64,000 nucleotides of DNA from GCA-003244245 sp050699815 (GTDB lineage: Bacteria > Actinomycetota > Actinomycetes > Mycobacteriales > Pseudonocardiaceae): NCBI GenBank assembly GCA_050699815.1, contig JBOHFT010000002.1, forward strand, positions 1-64,000, read 5' to 3'. Positions within the stretch are counted from its first letter, which is position 1. Each line of letters starts with the position of its first letter. Of this stretch, positions 47,965-59,058 are shown in pieces. Under the pieces are notes generated by a model that saw nothing but the letters and a program-made list of their open reading frames with translations, made no database searches and was not told the DNA's origin. Position numbers and translations under genes: made by a program.

Positions 47965-48588
47965 GTGGTCGACGGAGCGCACGGTGGAGCGGGTACCTCG
48001 GCGCATGAAGTTACCCAGTCCGGAGTCGGCGAGCCGGCCGAGCAGGGCACCCTGTTCCCGGACTCCGCCTTGGCCGACACCCACGGAGTGACCGACGATC
48101 TGGTTGGTTATCGCGGTTCGGTAGCGTGCCAGATTGCTGGCATCACGTACCGTCAGCTGGACTACTGGGCGCGGACCAGCCTCGTCGTGCCATCGATCCG
48201 TGGTGCCTCCGGTTCGGGCAGCCAGCGGCTGTACTCGTTCAAGGATGTCCTGGTCCTCAAAGTGGTCAAGCGGCTGTTGGACACCGGGGTCTCACTGCAC
48301 AACATCCGCCTGGCGGTCGAGCATCTGCGCCGCCGCGGGGTGCACGATCTGGCTCGCATCACGCTGTTCAGCGACGGCACCACCGTCTACGAGTGCACCT
48401 CTCCTGAGGAGGTGGTGGACTTGCTGCGGGGCGGGCAGGGTGTGTTCGGCATCGCGGTGAGCGGCACGATGAAGGAGATCGCCGGGTCGATCAGCCAGTT
48501 CCCCGTGGAGCGCGCGGATGGTGGCCGCGTCGCCACCGCTAGCGAGGATGAGCTGACCAAGCGTCGGCAAGCCCGCCGAATCAGCTGA
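47965..48588 (+). CDS. MerR-family transcriptional regulator (Rv1830-like)
   Basis: 207 aa from GTG 47965, preceded by GGGAGGT. After a flexible N-terminal region of about 45 residues, the MerR domain reads GSVACQIAGITYRQLDYWAR, TSLVVPSIRGA and RLYSFKDVLVLKVVKRLLDTG. A C-terminal segment with FSDGTTVYECTSPEEVVDLL is conserved in the subfamily. It may regulate gcvP downstream (80 bp away), but that is only inferred from position. Confidence 0.88.
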   Translation: MVDGAHGGAGTSAHEVTQSGVGEPAEQGTLFPDSALADTHGVTDDLVGYRGSVACQIAGITYRQLDYWARTSLVVPSIRGASGSGSQRLYSFKDVLVLKVVKRLLDTGVSLHNIRLAVEHLRRRGVHDLARITLFSDGTTVYECTSPEEVVDLLRGGQGVFGIAVSGTMKEIAGSISQFPVERADGGRVATASEDELTKRRQARRIS

Positions 48589-48667
48589 CGCCTTTCGCTG
48601 TGTAGCCGATCACAGCGGCGCGGCGGGAGGCGTGAGACGGCTATCTCCTCCCGTACGCTAGCGAGAA

Positions 48668-51565
<2,898 letters not shown>

Positions 51566-51705
51566 CCGCGGGAGCGATGCTCTGGCTGCGCCGGAACAGG
51601 TTGCCCGGGTAGAACCGTCGGGATCACCTGAACGGGACCACCAGCACCGTCAGCGCGTCCAGTTTGCTGAACACTGCTGGTGGCGACGCGCTTCTGACGT
51701 GACGA

Positions 51706-52722
51706 TCACACTACTTGCTTGGTCACGCAGGACTGGTTGTTGGCCGTATTGGTGTCGAAAATGTTGGTGATCTGGGCGCAGTTGGTCACGGTTGTGCCGG
51801 GTGGTGCCGTGACCGTGGCATTGATGGTGAAGGTGACGGTGTAGCCGGGAGGAAGCGGCGCCAGATTGGCGCAGGAGGCGTTGCCGCTGGGGAGGCTGCA
51901 AGACCACCCGGCGGCCGGCGTCGCCACCGGCGGACTGGTGAAGGTCAGCCCTGATGGCTTGTTGTCACCCAGAAACGTCCCCCCGAAGGTGAGGGGTGGG
52001 AAGAAGAGGAGGGGGTTGGGGAACTGGCTCTGGCCCAGGCACGGTCCGGTGCCCGCGTTGACCACGGTGAGGGTCACCGTGGCTGGCTGGCCGCTCACCA
52101 GGGGATTCGGCGTCATGTCCTTGGTGATCTTCAGATCGCACGTCGGTGGTGGGGGTCCAGCGACGACTTGGTTGGTCACGCAGGACTGGTTGTTGGCCGT
52201 GTTGGTGTCGGATATGTTGCTGGTCTGCCCGCAGTTGGTCACGGTCGCTCCGGGTTGTGCTGTGACGGTGGCGGGGATGGTGAAGGTGGCGGTGTAGCCG
52301 GGAGCAAGCGGCGCCAGATTGAAGCAGGAGGCGTTGCCGCTGGGGAGGCTGCACGACCATCCGGTTGCCGGGGTCGCCACCGGTGGGCCGGTGAAGGTCA
52401 GTCCGGCTGGCTTGGTGTCACCCACAGTCGTTCCCCCGAAGAAGAGTGGGAAGCCGGGGATGGGGTTGGGGAACTGGCTCAGGCCCACGCACGGTGCCGT
52501 GCCCGCGTTGGCCACGGTGAGGGTCACCGTGGCTGGCTGGGTGCTCATCAGCGGTGTCGGCGACATGGTCTTGGTGATCTGCAGGTCGCACCCCGGTGGG
52601 GGTGGCACCTGGGCGTGAGCCAGGGAGGCTCCGATGGTGGCTATCACCATGCTTGCGATCACGGACATGACTACCCCGAGGCCAATCTTTCCGCTCCGGC
52701 CCAACAGCCCGGGTTGACTCAT
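51706..52722 (-). CDS. Secreted protein with two tandem DUF11-like repeats
   Basis: 338 aa. ATG 52722 has GGAGGAAA upstream. A signal peptide (VVMSVIASMVIATIGASLAHA) is followed by two repeats of about 151 residues. Each begins CDLxITKxMxPxPL, contains TVTLTV.NAGT.PC, GWSCSLPSGNASC and ends DTNTANNQSCVT. The fold is DUF11-like Ig/beta-sandwich, with conserved Cys pairs that suggest disulfides outside the cell. There is no sortase signal or anchor helix. The DNA repeats (offset 453 bp) are similar enough for recombination. Function unknown; a surface or secreted structural role is inferred. Confidence 0.85.
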   Translation of the reverse strand: MSQPGLLGRSGKIGLGVVMSVIASMVIATIGASLAHAQVPPPPGCDLQITKTMSPTPLMSTQPATVTLTVANAGTAPCVGLSQFPNPIPGFPLFFGGTTVGDTKPAGLTFTGPPVATPATGWSCSLPSGNASCFNLAPLAPGYTATFTIPATVTAQPGATVTNCGQTSNISDTNTANNQSCVTNQVVAGPPPPTCDLKITKDMTPNPLVSGQPATVTLTVVNAGTGPCLGQSQFPNPLLFFPPLTFGGTFLGDNKPSGLTFTSPPVATPAAGWSCSLPSGNASCANLAPLPPGYTVTFTINATVTAPPGTTVTNCAQITNIFDTNTANNQSCVTKQVV

Positions 52723-53378
52723 CGGAAATTTCCTCCAAACCGTGGTCGAGCCCCATCTGGAAATGTCCTCGAAAGGGCTGCTCAGAACGGCGGCGTTCGG
52801 GATAAATCCGGTGGGGCTGTCAATGGCGGAACAAAGATCAGTGACCGGGATGGCTAGATGGCACTAGCGGTATCCGGGTCGGAAAATGGCGTGATGCTAA
52901 ACGGGCTGTGCGAGTGCCGCAGGGCGCCCGTGGCTGGCGCGGTCTGCCGGCGAATGGCCTCCCGGTGGTCAAGCCCGGTGAGCCGCCTTCGTGGTGGCTC
53001 GGTGCTGCGTCGTGTGGCCAAACACCTGACGTGCGCTTCCGCGCAGCCGAGAATCGACCGTCTGAAGCAGCCCTGCATGGGCGAGGCCCCGACTTCAACG
53101 CGCCGTTTGTGCGCAGTTTGTACTGTATATCCTGCTCAAATCCGATGCATCAGCCATCCGGCCTAACTGCCCAACTACTTTCGTGCGGCGCACCGGCTGT
53201 CGGCGGTGCCGATGGCGCTAACGTTGTGGCCGCGGGGGCCGACCCGACAGGGGGTGAGCAACCACGGAGTCGGCCCGCCGAGTGGCCTCCCCGTGCCGAT
53301 GTCTCCCGGCCTATCAGGCCCGTTCCCGCTGCGGGATCGATTATGCTATGGACCGGGTGGATGGCGAAGGGGGCGCGC
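52723..53378. other. Divergent intergenic region, no gene supported
   Basis: About 650 bp between the secreted repeat protein (minus strand) and lpqY (plus strand). Frames are open but show no domain and no fitting ribosome-binding site. The stretch around 53105-53170 is AT-richer than its surroundings (TTGTACTGTATATCC) and is the likeliest place for the lpqY promoter, with TATATC as a candidate -10 box, but I cannot fix a -35. Confidence 0.4.
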
Positions 53379-54710
53379 ATGGGTGGCGCCTCCGGGTGGC
53401 GGCGGGTGCTGGCGGTCGCGGTGGGTGTTGTGCTGGGCACAGCGCTGCTGGCGGGTTGTGGCTCAGGCGCTGCTGGGCAAGTCGTGCTGTACTTCGTTAC
53501 CGGCACTCAGGGTGCGGACCGGTTCAGGGCCGCCGCAGCGGAGTGCAGCAGGGCCTCCGGCGGTCGGTACACAATCGAGCAGCAGACCCAGCCTAGTAGG
53601 AATATCAACGATATGCGGCCGCAGCTGGTGCGCCGGCTGGCCGCGCACGATCCCCGCCTGGACATCATGGAACTCGACGTGATCTGGACCGCGGAGTTCG
53701 CCCATGCGGGGTGGCTCTTGCCGTACCCGGCTGGGCAGGCGCGGCAGGTCGAGCAGGGGACCCTCAGGGTCCCGCTGGAGACCGGGACATATCAGGAGAA
53801 GCTGTACGCCGCGCCACTGTCCACCGACACACAGCTGCTCTGGTATCGCCAGGATCTGGTGCCCCACCCACCGGAGACCTGGGATGAGATGATCCAGATG
53901 GCGGAGGGCCTGGCGGCGAGCAGTTTGCCGCACTACATCGAGGTGCAGGGCGCGCGAGCAGAGGGTTTGACGGCGTGGTTCAACACGCTGCTCACCAGTG
54001 GCGGTGGTTCGATCATCTCGGGGAACGGCGATGTGCAGCTGGCCCGGGGCGATGCCACCCGGCGGGCTTTGGGTGTCATGGCGCGGGTCGCCACCTCCCG
54101 GGCCGCGGACCCGTCGCTGTCGGTGAGCAAGGAAGCCGACGGCCAGTTCGCGATGGAAGCGGGTAAAGCGGCGTTCGAGGTCAACTATCCTTTTGTCTAC
54201 GCCACCATGCATGCCCCGGGAGGGGGCGGCACGTTTATCGACGAGCTGGGGCGGCCGACCAAGAAGGACACCGGGCGCCGCGTGCGGGACGTGTTCGGCT
54301 GGGCCCCCTATCCCTCGGTAGTGGCAGGCAAACCGGCGACCGTGACGATCAGTGGCATCAACCTGGGGGTGAGCGCCACCTCGCGGCATCCGGCCGAGGC
54401 GTTCGAGGCGGTGCAGTGCCTGCGCAACCGGGACAACCAGCTGCGCAACGCGGTGGACCTGGGAAGGCCGCCCGCGCTCCTTGCGCTCTACGATGACCCG
54501 GCATTGCAGGAAAGCTTTCCGGCCTGGCAGGCGATCCGGGATTCGTTGCACAGTGCCAGCGTGCGGCCGAGGATACCGGCCTACAAGAGCATCTCGATCG
54601 CGATCTCCGAGGTGCTCAACCCGCCAGCGAAAATCGATCCCGACACCGTGGTGGATCAACTGACCGACGAGATCGTCAAGGCCGCCACGTCGCAGGGATT
54701 GGTGCCATGA
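53379..54710 (+). CDS. lpqY: Trehalose ABC transporter substrate-binding lipoprotein LpqY
   Basis: 443 aa from ATG 53379 with GAAGGGGG upstream. Signal peptide plus lipobox LLAGC places it on the outer face of the membrane. It matches mycobacterial LpqY closely as I recall: LDIMELDVIWTAEFAHAGW, KLYAAPLSTDTQLLWYRQDL, FNTLLTSGGGSIIS and AFEAVQCLRNRDNQ. LpqY recycles trehalose released from trehalose mycolates in mycobacteria; in a bacterium without mycolates it would recover extracellular trehalose. First gene of the four-gene importer operon. Confidence 0.92.
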   Translation: MGGASGWRRVLAVAVGVVLGTALLAGCGSGAAGQVVLYFVTGTQGADRFRAAAAECSRASGGRYTIEQQTQPSRNINDMRPQLVRRLAAHDPRLDIMELDVIWTAEFAHAGWLLPYPAGQARQVEQGTLRVPLETGTYQEKLYAAPLSTDTQLLWYRQDLVPHPPETWDEMIQMAEGLAASSLPHYIEVQGARAEGLTAWFNTLLTSGGGSIISGNGDVQLARGDATRRALGVMARVATSRAADPSLSVSKEADGQFAMEAGKAAFEVNYPFVYATMHAPGGGGTFIDELGRPTKKDTGRRVRDVFGWAPYPSVVAGKPATVTISGINLGVSATSRHPAEAFEAVQCLRNRDNQLRNAVDLGRPPALLALYDDPALQESFPAWQAIRDSLHSASVRPRIPAYKSISIAISEVLNPPAKIDPDTVVDQLTDEIVKAATSQGLVP

Positions 54711-55657
54711 TGATGACCGCGCAACCGGGTGCCCGCGCCGCCACGCCGGCGGCAGGGCGTCGGCGGGCGCCAATCTCCGCGCGAGCCCGGTTGGAGCGTC
54801 GGCTGGCGGCGCTGCTCTGCGCGCCAGCGGCGCTGGTGATCCTGGCGGTGACCGGTTACCCGATCGGCTACGCGGTCTACCTGTCACTGGAGCGCTTCGA
54901 TCTGCGGTTTCCCGAGCAACGCGGCTTCGTGGGGCTGGCCAACTACGGCGCGGTGCTGAGTTCTGGCTACTGGTGGCAGGCGTTCACCGTCACCGTGGTC
55001 ATCACGGTGATCTCGGTGGCGATCGAGTTCGTGATCGGGCTGGCGCTGGCGCTGGCGATGTACCGCACCTCGGTCGGCCGGGACCTGGTGCGCACCGTGG
55101 TGCTGATCCCGTACGGCATCGTGACGGTCGTCGCCTCCTACGGCTGGCAGTTCGCCTGGACGCCGGGCAAGGGTTACCTGGCCGCGCTGCTCGCTGAGGG
55201 TTCGGCACCGCTGACCGATCAGGTCGCGACCATTGCGGTGATCATCCTGGCGGAGGTGTGGAAGACGACGCCGTTCATGGCGCTGCTGCTGCTCGCCGGT
55301 CTCGCGCTGGTACCCGAGGATCTGCTCAAGGCTGCCGCGATGGACGGCGCCGGCCCATGGAAACGGCTGACCAAGGTAATCCTGCCGATGATGAAGCCCG
55401 CAATCCTGGTGGCGCTGCTGTTCCGCACCCTGGAGGCGTTCCGGGTGTTCGACATCATCTACGTCCTGACTCAGGGCTCCAACGGGACGGGGTCGGTGTC
55501 GATGCTCGGCTACGACAACCTGTTCATCGGGCTCAACCTGGGCATCGGCTCGGCTATCAGCGTCCTGATCTTCGTCGTCGTGGCGATGGTCGCGTTGGTG
55601 TTCATCAAGCTGTTTGGCGCGGCGGCGCCGGGCGCCGAGGCGAAGGAGAGGCGGTAG
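54707..55657 (+). CDS. sugA: Trehalose ABC transporter permease SugA
   Basis: 316 aa, six predicted membrane helices, overlapping lpqY by 4 bases (ATGA). MalF-type permease with the EAA loop EDLLKAAAMDGAGPWKRLTKVILP that touches the ATPase (given here in parts: AAAMDGAG and RLTKVILPMMKP). N-terminal Ala/Arg-rich stretch is cytoplasmic. Three ATG codons are clustered at the start (54707, 54710, 54713). Confidence 0.93.
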   Translation: MMMTAQPGARAATPAAGRRRAPISARARLERRLAALLCAPAALVILAVTGYPIGYAVYLSLERFDLRFPEQRGFVGLANYGAVLSSGYWWQAFTVTVVITVISVAIEFVIGLALALAMYRTSVGRDLVRTVVLIPYGIVTVVASYGWQFAWTPGKGYLAALLAEGSAPLTDQVATIAVIILAEVWKTTPFMALLLLAGLALVPEDLLKAAAMDGAGPWKRLTKVILPMMKPAILVALLFRTLEAFRVFDIIYVLTQGSNGTGSVSMLGYDNLFIGLNLGIGSAISVLIFVVVAMVALVFIKLFGAAAPGAEAKERR

Positions 55658-55659
55658 CG

Positions 55660-56490
55660 ATGGGCGCCGGGTGGGGTCGTAAGGGTTGGTGGGTTGTTGC
55701 CGACATCGCCATCCTGATTTACGCGCTGGTGCCGGTGCTGTGGATCGTCAGCCTGTCGTTCAAGCCCCTCAACGCGATCAATGACGGCCGGTTCATCCCG
55801 GCCGAGTTCACCTGGTCGAACTACCAGCAGATCTTCCAGCTGGCGCCGTTCGTCAGCGCGTTACGCAACTCGATTGGCATCGCGCTCATCGCGACCGCGC
55901 TGTCGGTGGTGATCGGCACGCTAGCGGCCTACGCGATCGCGCGGCTGTCCTTCCCGGGCAAGAAGCTGCTGGTCGGCGTCGCGCTGCTGATCTCGATGTT
56001 CCCGCAGATCTCGCTCATCTCGCCGCTGTTCGACATCGAGCGCAAGATCGGCCTGTTCAACACCTGGCCAGGGCTGATCCTGCCCTACATCACCTTCTCG
56101 CTGCCGCTGGCGATCTATACTCTGTCGGCCTTCTTCCGGGAGATCCCCTGGGAACTGGAGAAGGCCGCCCAGATGGACGGCGCGACGCCGTTCCAAGTAT
56201 TCCGCAGCGTGATCGTCCCGCTGGCCGCACCGGGGGTGTTCACCACCGCGATCCTGGTGTTCATCTTCTGCTGGAACGACTTCCTGTTCGCGATCTCGCT
56301 GACCTCCACCGGGGCGTCGCAGACCACCACGGTGGCGATCGCCCAGTTCCGCGGGGCCTCGGAGTTCACCGAGCCCACCGGGTCCATCTCGGCGGCCGCC
56401 GTGCTGCTGACCGTCCCGATCATCCTGTTCGTGCTGTTCTTCCAACGTCGGATCGTCGCCGGCCTGACCGCCGGCGCAGTCAAGGGGTAA
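55660..56490 (+). CDS. sugB: Trehalose ABC transporter permease SugB
   Basis: 276 aa from ATG 55660, two bases after sugA ends, with AAGGAGAGG upstream. MalG-type permease with six helices and the EAA loop ELEKAAQMDGATPFQVFRSV. The ending FFQRRIVAGLTAGAVKG is the usual MalG-type C terminus, which inserts towards the ATPase dimer. The longer open frame upstream is out of register with sugA and not used. Confidence 0.93.
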   Translation: MGAGWGRKGWWVVADIAILIYALVPVLWIVSLSFKPLNAINDGRFIPAEFTWSNYQQIFQLAPFVSALRNSIGIALIATALSVVIGTLAAYAIARLSFPGKKLLVGVALLISMFPQISLISPLFDIERKIGLFNTWPGLILPYITFSLPLAIYTLSAFFREIPWELEKAAQMDGATPFQVFRSVIVPLAAPGVFTTAILVFIFCWNDFLFAISLTSTGASQTTTVAIAQFRGASEFTEPTGSISAAAVLLTVPIILFVLFFQRRIVAGLTAGAVKG

Positions 56491-56492
56491 CG

Positions 56493-57728
56493 GTGGCCAC
56501 GATCGACCTGGACAAGGTGACTAAGCGGTTCCCCGACGGCGCGCTCGCCGTGCAGGAGGTGGACCTCCAGATCGCCGACGGCGAGTTCATCATCCTCGTC
56601 GGGCCCTCCGGGTGCGGCAAGTCGACGACCCTGAACATGATCGCCGGCTTGGAGGACATCACGTCCGGCGAGCTGCGGATCGGGGGCGAGCGGGTCAACG
56701 AGCGGGCGCCCAAGGACCGCGACCTGGCAATGGTGTTTCAGTCCTACGCGCTCTATCCGCACATGACTGTTCGGGAGAACATCGCCTTCCCGCTCACCCT
56801 CGCCCGGGCCGGCCGCGCCATCATCGAAGCCCGCGTGAGTGACACCGCGAACCTGCTCGGCCTCACCGGTCTCCTGGACCGCAAGCCGGCCACGCTGTCC
56901 GGCGGACAGCGGCAGCGGGTAGCGATGGGGCGCGCGATCGTGCGCAAGCCCCAAGCGTTCCTGATGGACGAGCCACTGTCCAACTTGGACGCCAAGCTGC
57001 GGGTGCAGATGCAGGTTTCGGTGGCCCGGCTGCAGAAGCAGTTGGGCACCACAACTGTCTATGTGACGCACGACCAGACCGAAGCGATGCGGCTGGGGGA
57101 TCGGGTGGTCGTGATGCGCGGCGGGGTGGTGCAGCAGGTCGGTGCGCCACAGTTTCTCTATGAGCACCCGGTGAACTTGTTCGTCGCAGGATTCATCGGC
57201 TCGCCGGCAATGAACTTCCTGCCCGCGCGCCTAGCGGACAACGCCCTGCATTGCGCATTGGGCGAGCTGCGGCTATCCGACCGGATGTGTCGCACGCTGG
57301 AAGCGGCGGACGCTCCCCGCGAATTCATCATGGGTGTACGGCCCGAGCACTTCGAGGACGCCGCGCTGGTGGAGCCCGGGGCCAGGGAGCACGGCGTGAT
57401 ATTTGCTGCTCAGGTCGAGGTGCTGGAATCAATGGGCTCGGATAAGTATGCCCACTTCTCGCTGGACGGCGAGCAGGCTAGTGCAGCCGAGCTTGATGAA
57501 CTCGCTGCCGACGCAGGCACCGCCGATGTCCCCGGTCCTGGCTCCGGCCAGCTGGTCACCCGGCTGTCCGCCGCATCGGCTGCGACTGAGGGAGAAAGGA
57601 TACAGGTCTGGTTCGACCCGGATCGAGTCCACGTCTTCGATCCCTCCGATGGTCGCAACCTCATCCCCAGCTCTGGCGCACCTCAGGTTAAGCAGTATCA
57701 ATTGCTAGGACCCAGAGTGTCCGGTTGA
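56493..57728 (+). CDS. sugC: Trehalose ABC transporter ATP-binding protein SugC
   Basis: 411 aa MalK/UgpC-type ATPase. Walker A GPSGCGKST, Q-loop VFQSYALYPHM, signature LSGGQRQRVAMGRAI, Walker B AFLMDEPLSNLDA and H-loop YVTHDQTEA are intact. The C-terminal OB-type regulatory domain (from about residue 240) is present and is somewhat longer than usual, with an Asp/Ala-rich insertion near DELAADAGTADVPGPG. The 3' end overlaps the convergent padR gene by 24 bases. Confidence 0.94.
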   Translation: MATIDLDKVTKRFPDGALAVQEVDLQIADGEFIILVGPSGCGKSTTLNMIAGLEDITSGELRIGGERVNERAPKDRDLAMVFQSYALYPHMTVRENIAFPLTLARAGRAIIEARVSDTANLLGLTGLLDRKPATLSGGQRQRVAMGRAIVRKPQAFLMDEPLSNLDAKLRVQMQVSVARLQKQLGTTTVYVTHDQTEAMRLGDRVVVMRGGVVQQVGAPQFLYEHPVNLFVAGFIGSPAMNFLPARLADNALHCALGELRLSDRMCRTLEAADAPREFIMGVRPEHFEDAALVEPGAREHGVIFAAQVEVLESMGSDKYAHFSLDGEQASAAELDELAADAGTADVPGPGSGQLVTRLSAASAATEGERIQVWFDPDRVHVFDPSDGRNLIPSSGAPQVKQYQLLGPRVSG

Positions 57729-58037
57729 GATGCCTCTCACGCCCGAGCGCGCCGACGCATCCTGGAGGGCCTTGCGGGCCGCCGATGCGCCTTCCTCGGT
57801 GAGCCGGTAGTAACGGCGCCGCGGCCGGGCCGCCGCCCGCGGATCTAGATCTTCCCACTCATCGATCAGCCAGCCGTGGTCCAGGAACCGCTGGAGGATC
57901 GGGTACGTGGTCCCCGGCAGCAGGCCGGTGCGTCCGGTGATCTCCAAACCGTAGAGGGCCGCGGTGGGGTCGTCATCCCAGACCTGCAGGAGGGCCTCGA
58001 GAACCATCCGGACGGTGGTCGTCATCCTGGGAGCCAT
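57705..58037 (-). CDS. PadR-family transcriptional regulator
   Basis: 110 aa winged-helix protein lacking the C-terminal dimerisation extension of larger PadR proteins. Core: MVLEALLQVWDDDPTAALYG, GLLPGTTYPILQRFLDHGWL, and RRRYYRLTEEGA. It is encoded tail to tail with sugC (24-bp overlap), so it may regulate the importer, or be regulated by antisense reading; both are inference. A good promoter puts transcription start at or next to the ATG. Confidence 0.9.
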   Translation of the reverse strand: MAPRMTTTVRMVLEALLQVWDDDPTAALYGLEITGRTGLLPGTTYPILQRFLDHGWLIDEWEDLDPRAAARPRRRYYRLTEEGASAARKALQDASARSGVRGISTGHSGS

Positions 58038-58043
58038 ACCTGA

Positions 58044-58071
58044 AGTCTAGTGAGGGCTTGCCCGTAGTCAA
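58044..58071 (-). promoter_or_regulatory. Promoter of padR, apparently leaderless transcript
   Basis: On the minus strand TTGACT (58066-58071) and TAGACT (58044-58049) are separated by 16 bases. The -10 box ends 6 bases before the ATG at 58037, so the transcript would begin at about the start codon and no ribosome-binding site is seen. Leaderless genes are common in actinobacteria. Confidence 0.6.
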
Positions 58072-58122
58072 TTGAGGCCGGGTGCGCGCTGCGGAAGCCC
58101 ACTGTCCGAACAGGAGTGGTAC

Positions 58123-58980
58123 TCAGCGGGCGAGCAGGTCGTCGCACAGCGCGATCAGCCGCTGCCGGAGGGGGGCGGCCCGCCGCGCAAATCTCTGCTG
58201 TGCCCGGGCGTACTCGGCTCGCCCGGTGGCGGTCTCGATCGGCACCGGCGGGTAGCCCAGCTCGGCGAGGTCATACGGGCTGGCGCGCATATCCAGCTCG
58301 CGGACCGCCACGGCCAGCTCGAAACAGTCCGCTACCAGCTCTGACGGGGTGGCTGGCGCAAGTTTGTAGGCCCACTTGTAGAGGTCCATCGTCGCATGCA
58401 GGCAGCCCGGCTGTGCCAGCTCGATCTGCGTGCCACGGGTGGGCTGCAGGGCGTTGCGCGGCCGGGCGGCAGGGGTGAAGAACCGGAACGCGTCGTGGTG
58501 GGTGCAGCGCACCGGCAGTGACTCCAGCACCGCGTCGCTGCCGGCCGGGCCCAGCCGCAGCGGCCAGGAGGCGTGCCGGATCTCGCCTGGCGGCTGCCGG
58601 TACACCATCGCCCATTCGTGCAGCCCGAAGCAGGCCAGCTGCGGTGTTCGGGCGGCGGTCGCCGTCAGCAGGTCCCGCACGAAGCCGGCGGTGCGCCGCA
58701 GCCGGTCGCCGGGCGGTCCTAACCGCACTCCTTCCGGGCTACGCAGATAGCCGGTGAGGCCGAGGTACTCGTCTGCACCGGCGAGCGCTACCCCGGGCCC
58801 AGGGTGCCAGCGCTCCAGCTGCGCCGGGCGGTGCGAGTAGTAGGTGAACAGGAAATCCAGCACGGGATGCGGCCGGGTGCGGTCCCGGTGCGGACCGGTG
58901 ATCCGGCCGACCCGCGCGCGGTGTGCGGTGGCCCGGGCCCGCCACACCGGCTCGGGCCACACGGTCACAGCTGCCCTCAC
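58123..58980 (-). CDS. Conserved actinobacterial protein, often labelled 3-methyladenine DNA glycosylase
   Basis: 285 aa. Conserved stretches are HPVLDFLFTYYSHRPAQLER, FGLHEWAMVYR, GCLHATMDLYKWAYKL and RELDMRASPYDL. I recognise the family from many actinobacterial genomes where it carries a 3-methyladenine DNA glycosylase label. I see no helix-hairpin-helix, Fe-S or AAG-type motif that would support that chemistry. The many invariant His, Tyr and Trp residues suggest an enzyme. It is read away from the CNNM genes, 37 bp past their end. Confidence 0.78.
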   Translation of the reverse strand: MRAAVTVWPEPVWRARATAHRARVGRITGPHRDRTRPHPVLDFLFTYYSHRPAQLERWHPGPGVALAGADEYLGLTGYLRSPEGVRLGPPGDRLRRTAGFVRDLLTATAARTPQLACFGLHEWAMVYRQPPGEIRHASWPLRLGPAGSDAVLESLPVRCTHHDAFRFFTPAARPRNALQPTRGTQIELAQPGCLHATMDLYKWAYKLAPATPSELVADCFELAVAVRELDMRASPYDLAELGYPPVPIETATGRAEYARAQQRFARRAAPLRQRLIALCDDLLAR

Positions 58981-58996
58981 CCCATTACGGTAACAG

Positions 58997-59058
58997 GCGT
59001 TTTGTCTCCAGAACGCGTTAACCGGGCCCGGAATTACTGCATTCTGTCTCCAGAACGC
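58997..59058. repeat. Two copies of a 20-bp TCTC-centred palindrome
   Basis: Copy 1 (58997-59016) is GCGTTTTGTCTCCAGAACGC; copy 2 (59039-59058) is GCATTCTGTCTCCAGAACGC. They differ at two bases, are 42 bp apart in the same direction, and each can fold as an 8-bp stem with one or two mismatches around TCTC. Copy 2 encodes part of the C terminus of the CNNM protein; copy 1 lies between its stop and the next gene. Confidence 0.75.

Noticed and set aside
48589..48667. Glycine riboswitch before gcvP (and before gcvH)
   Set aside because: No tandem aptamer-like conserved sequence in the short gaps; 79 bp is too small for a double aptamer.
52908..53378. Upstream extension of the lpqY frame
   Set aside because: No signal peptide or homology before the lipoprotein signal at 53379, which has its own ribosome-binding site.
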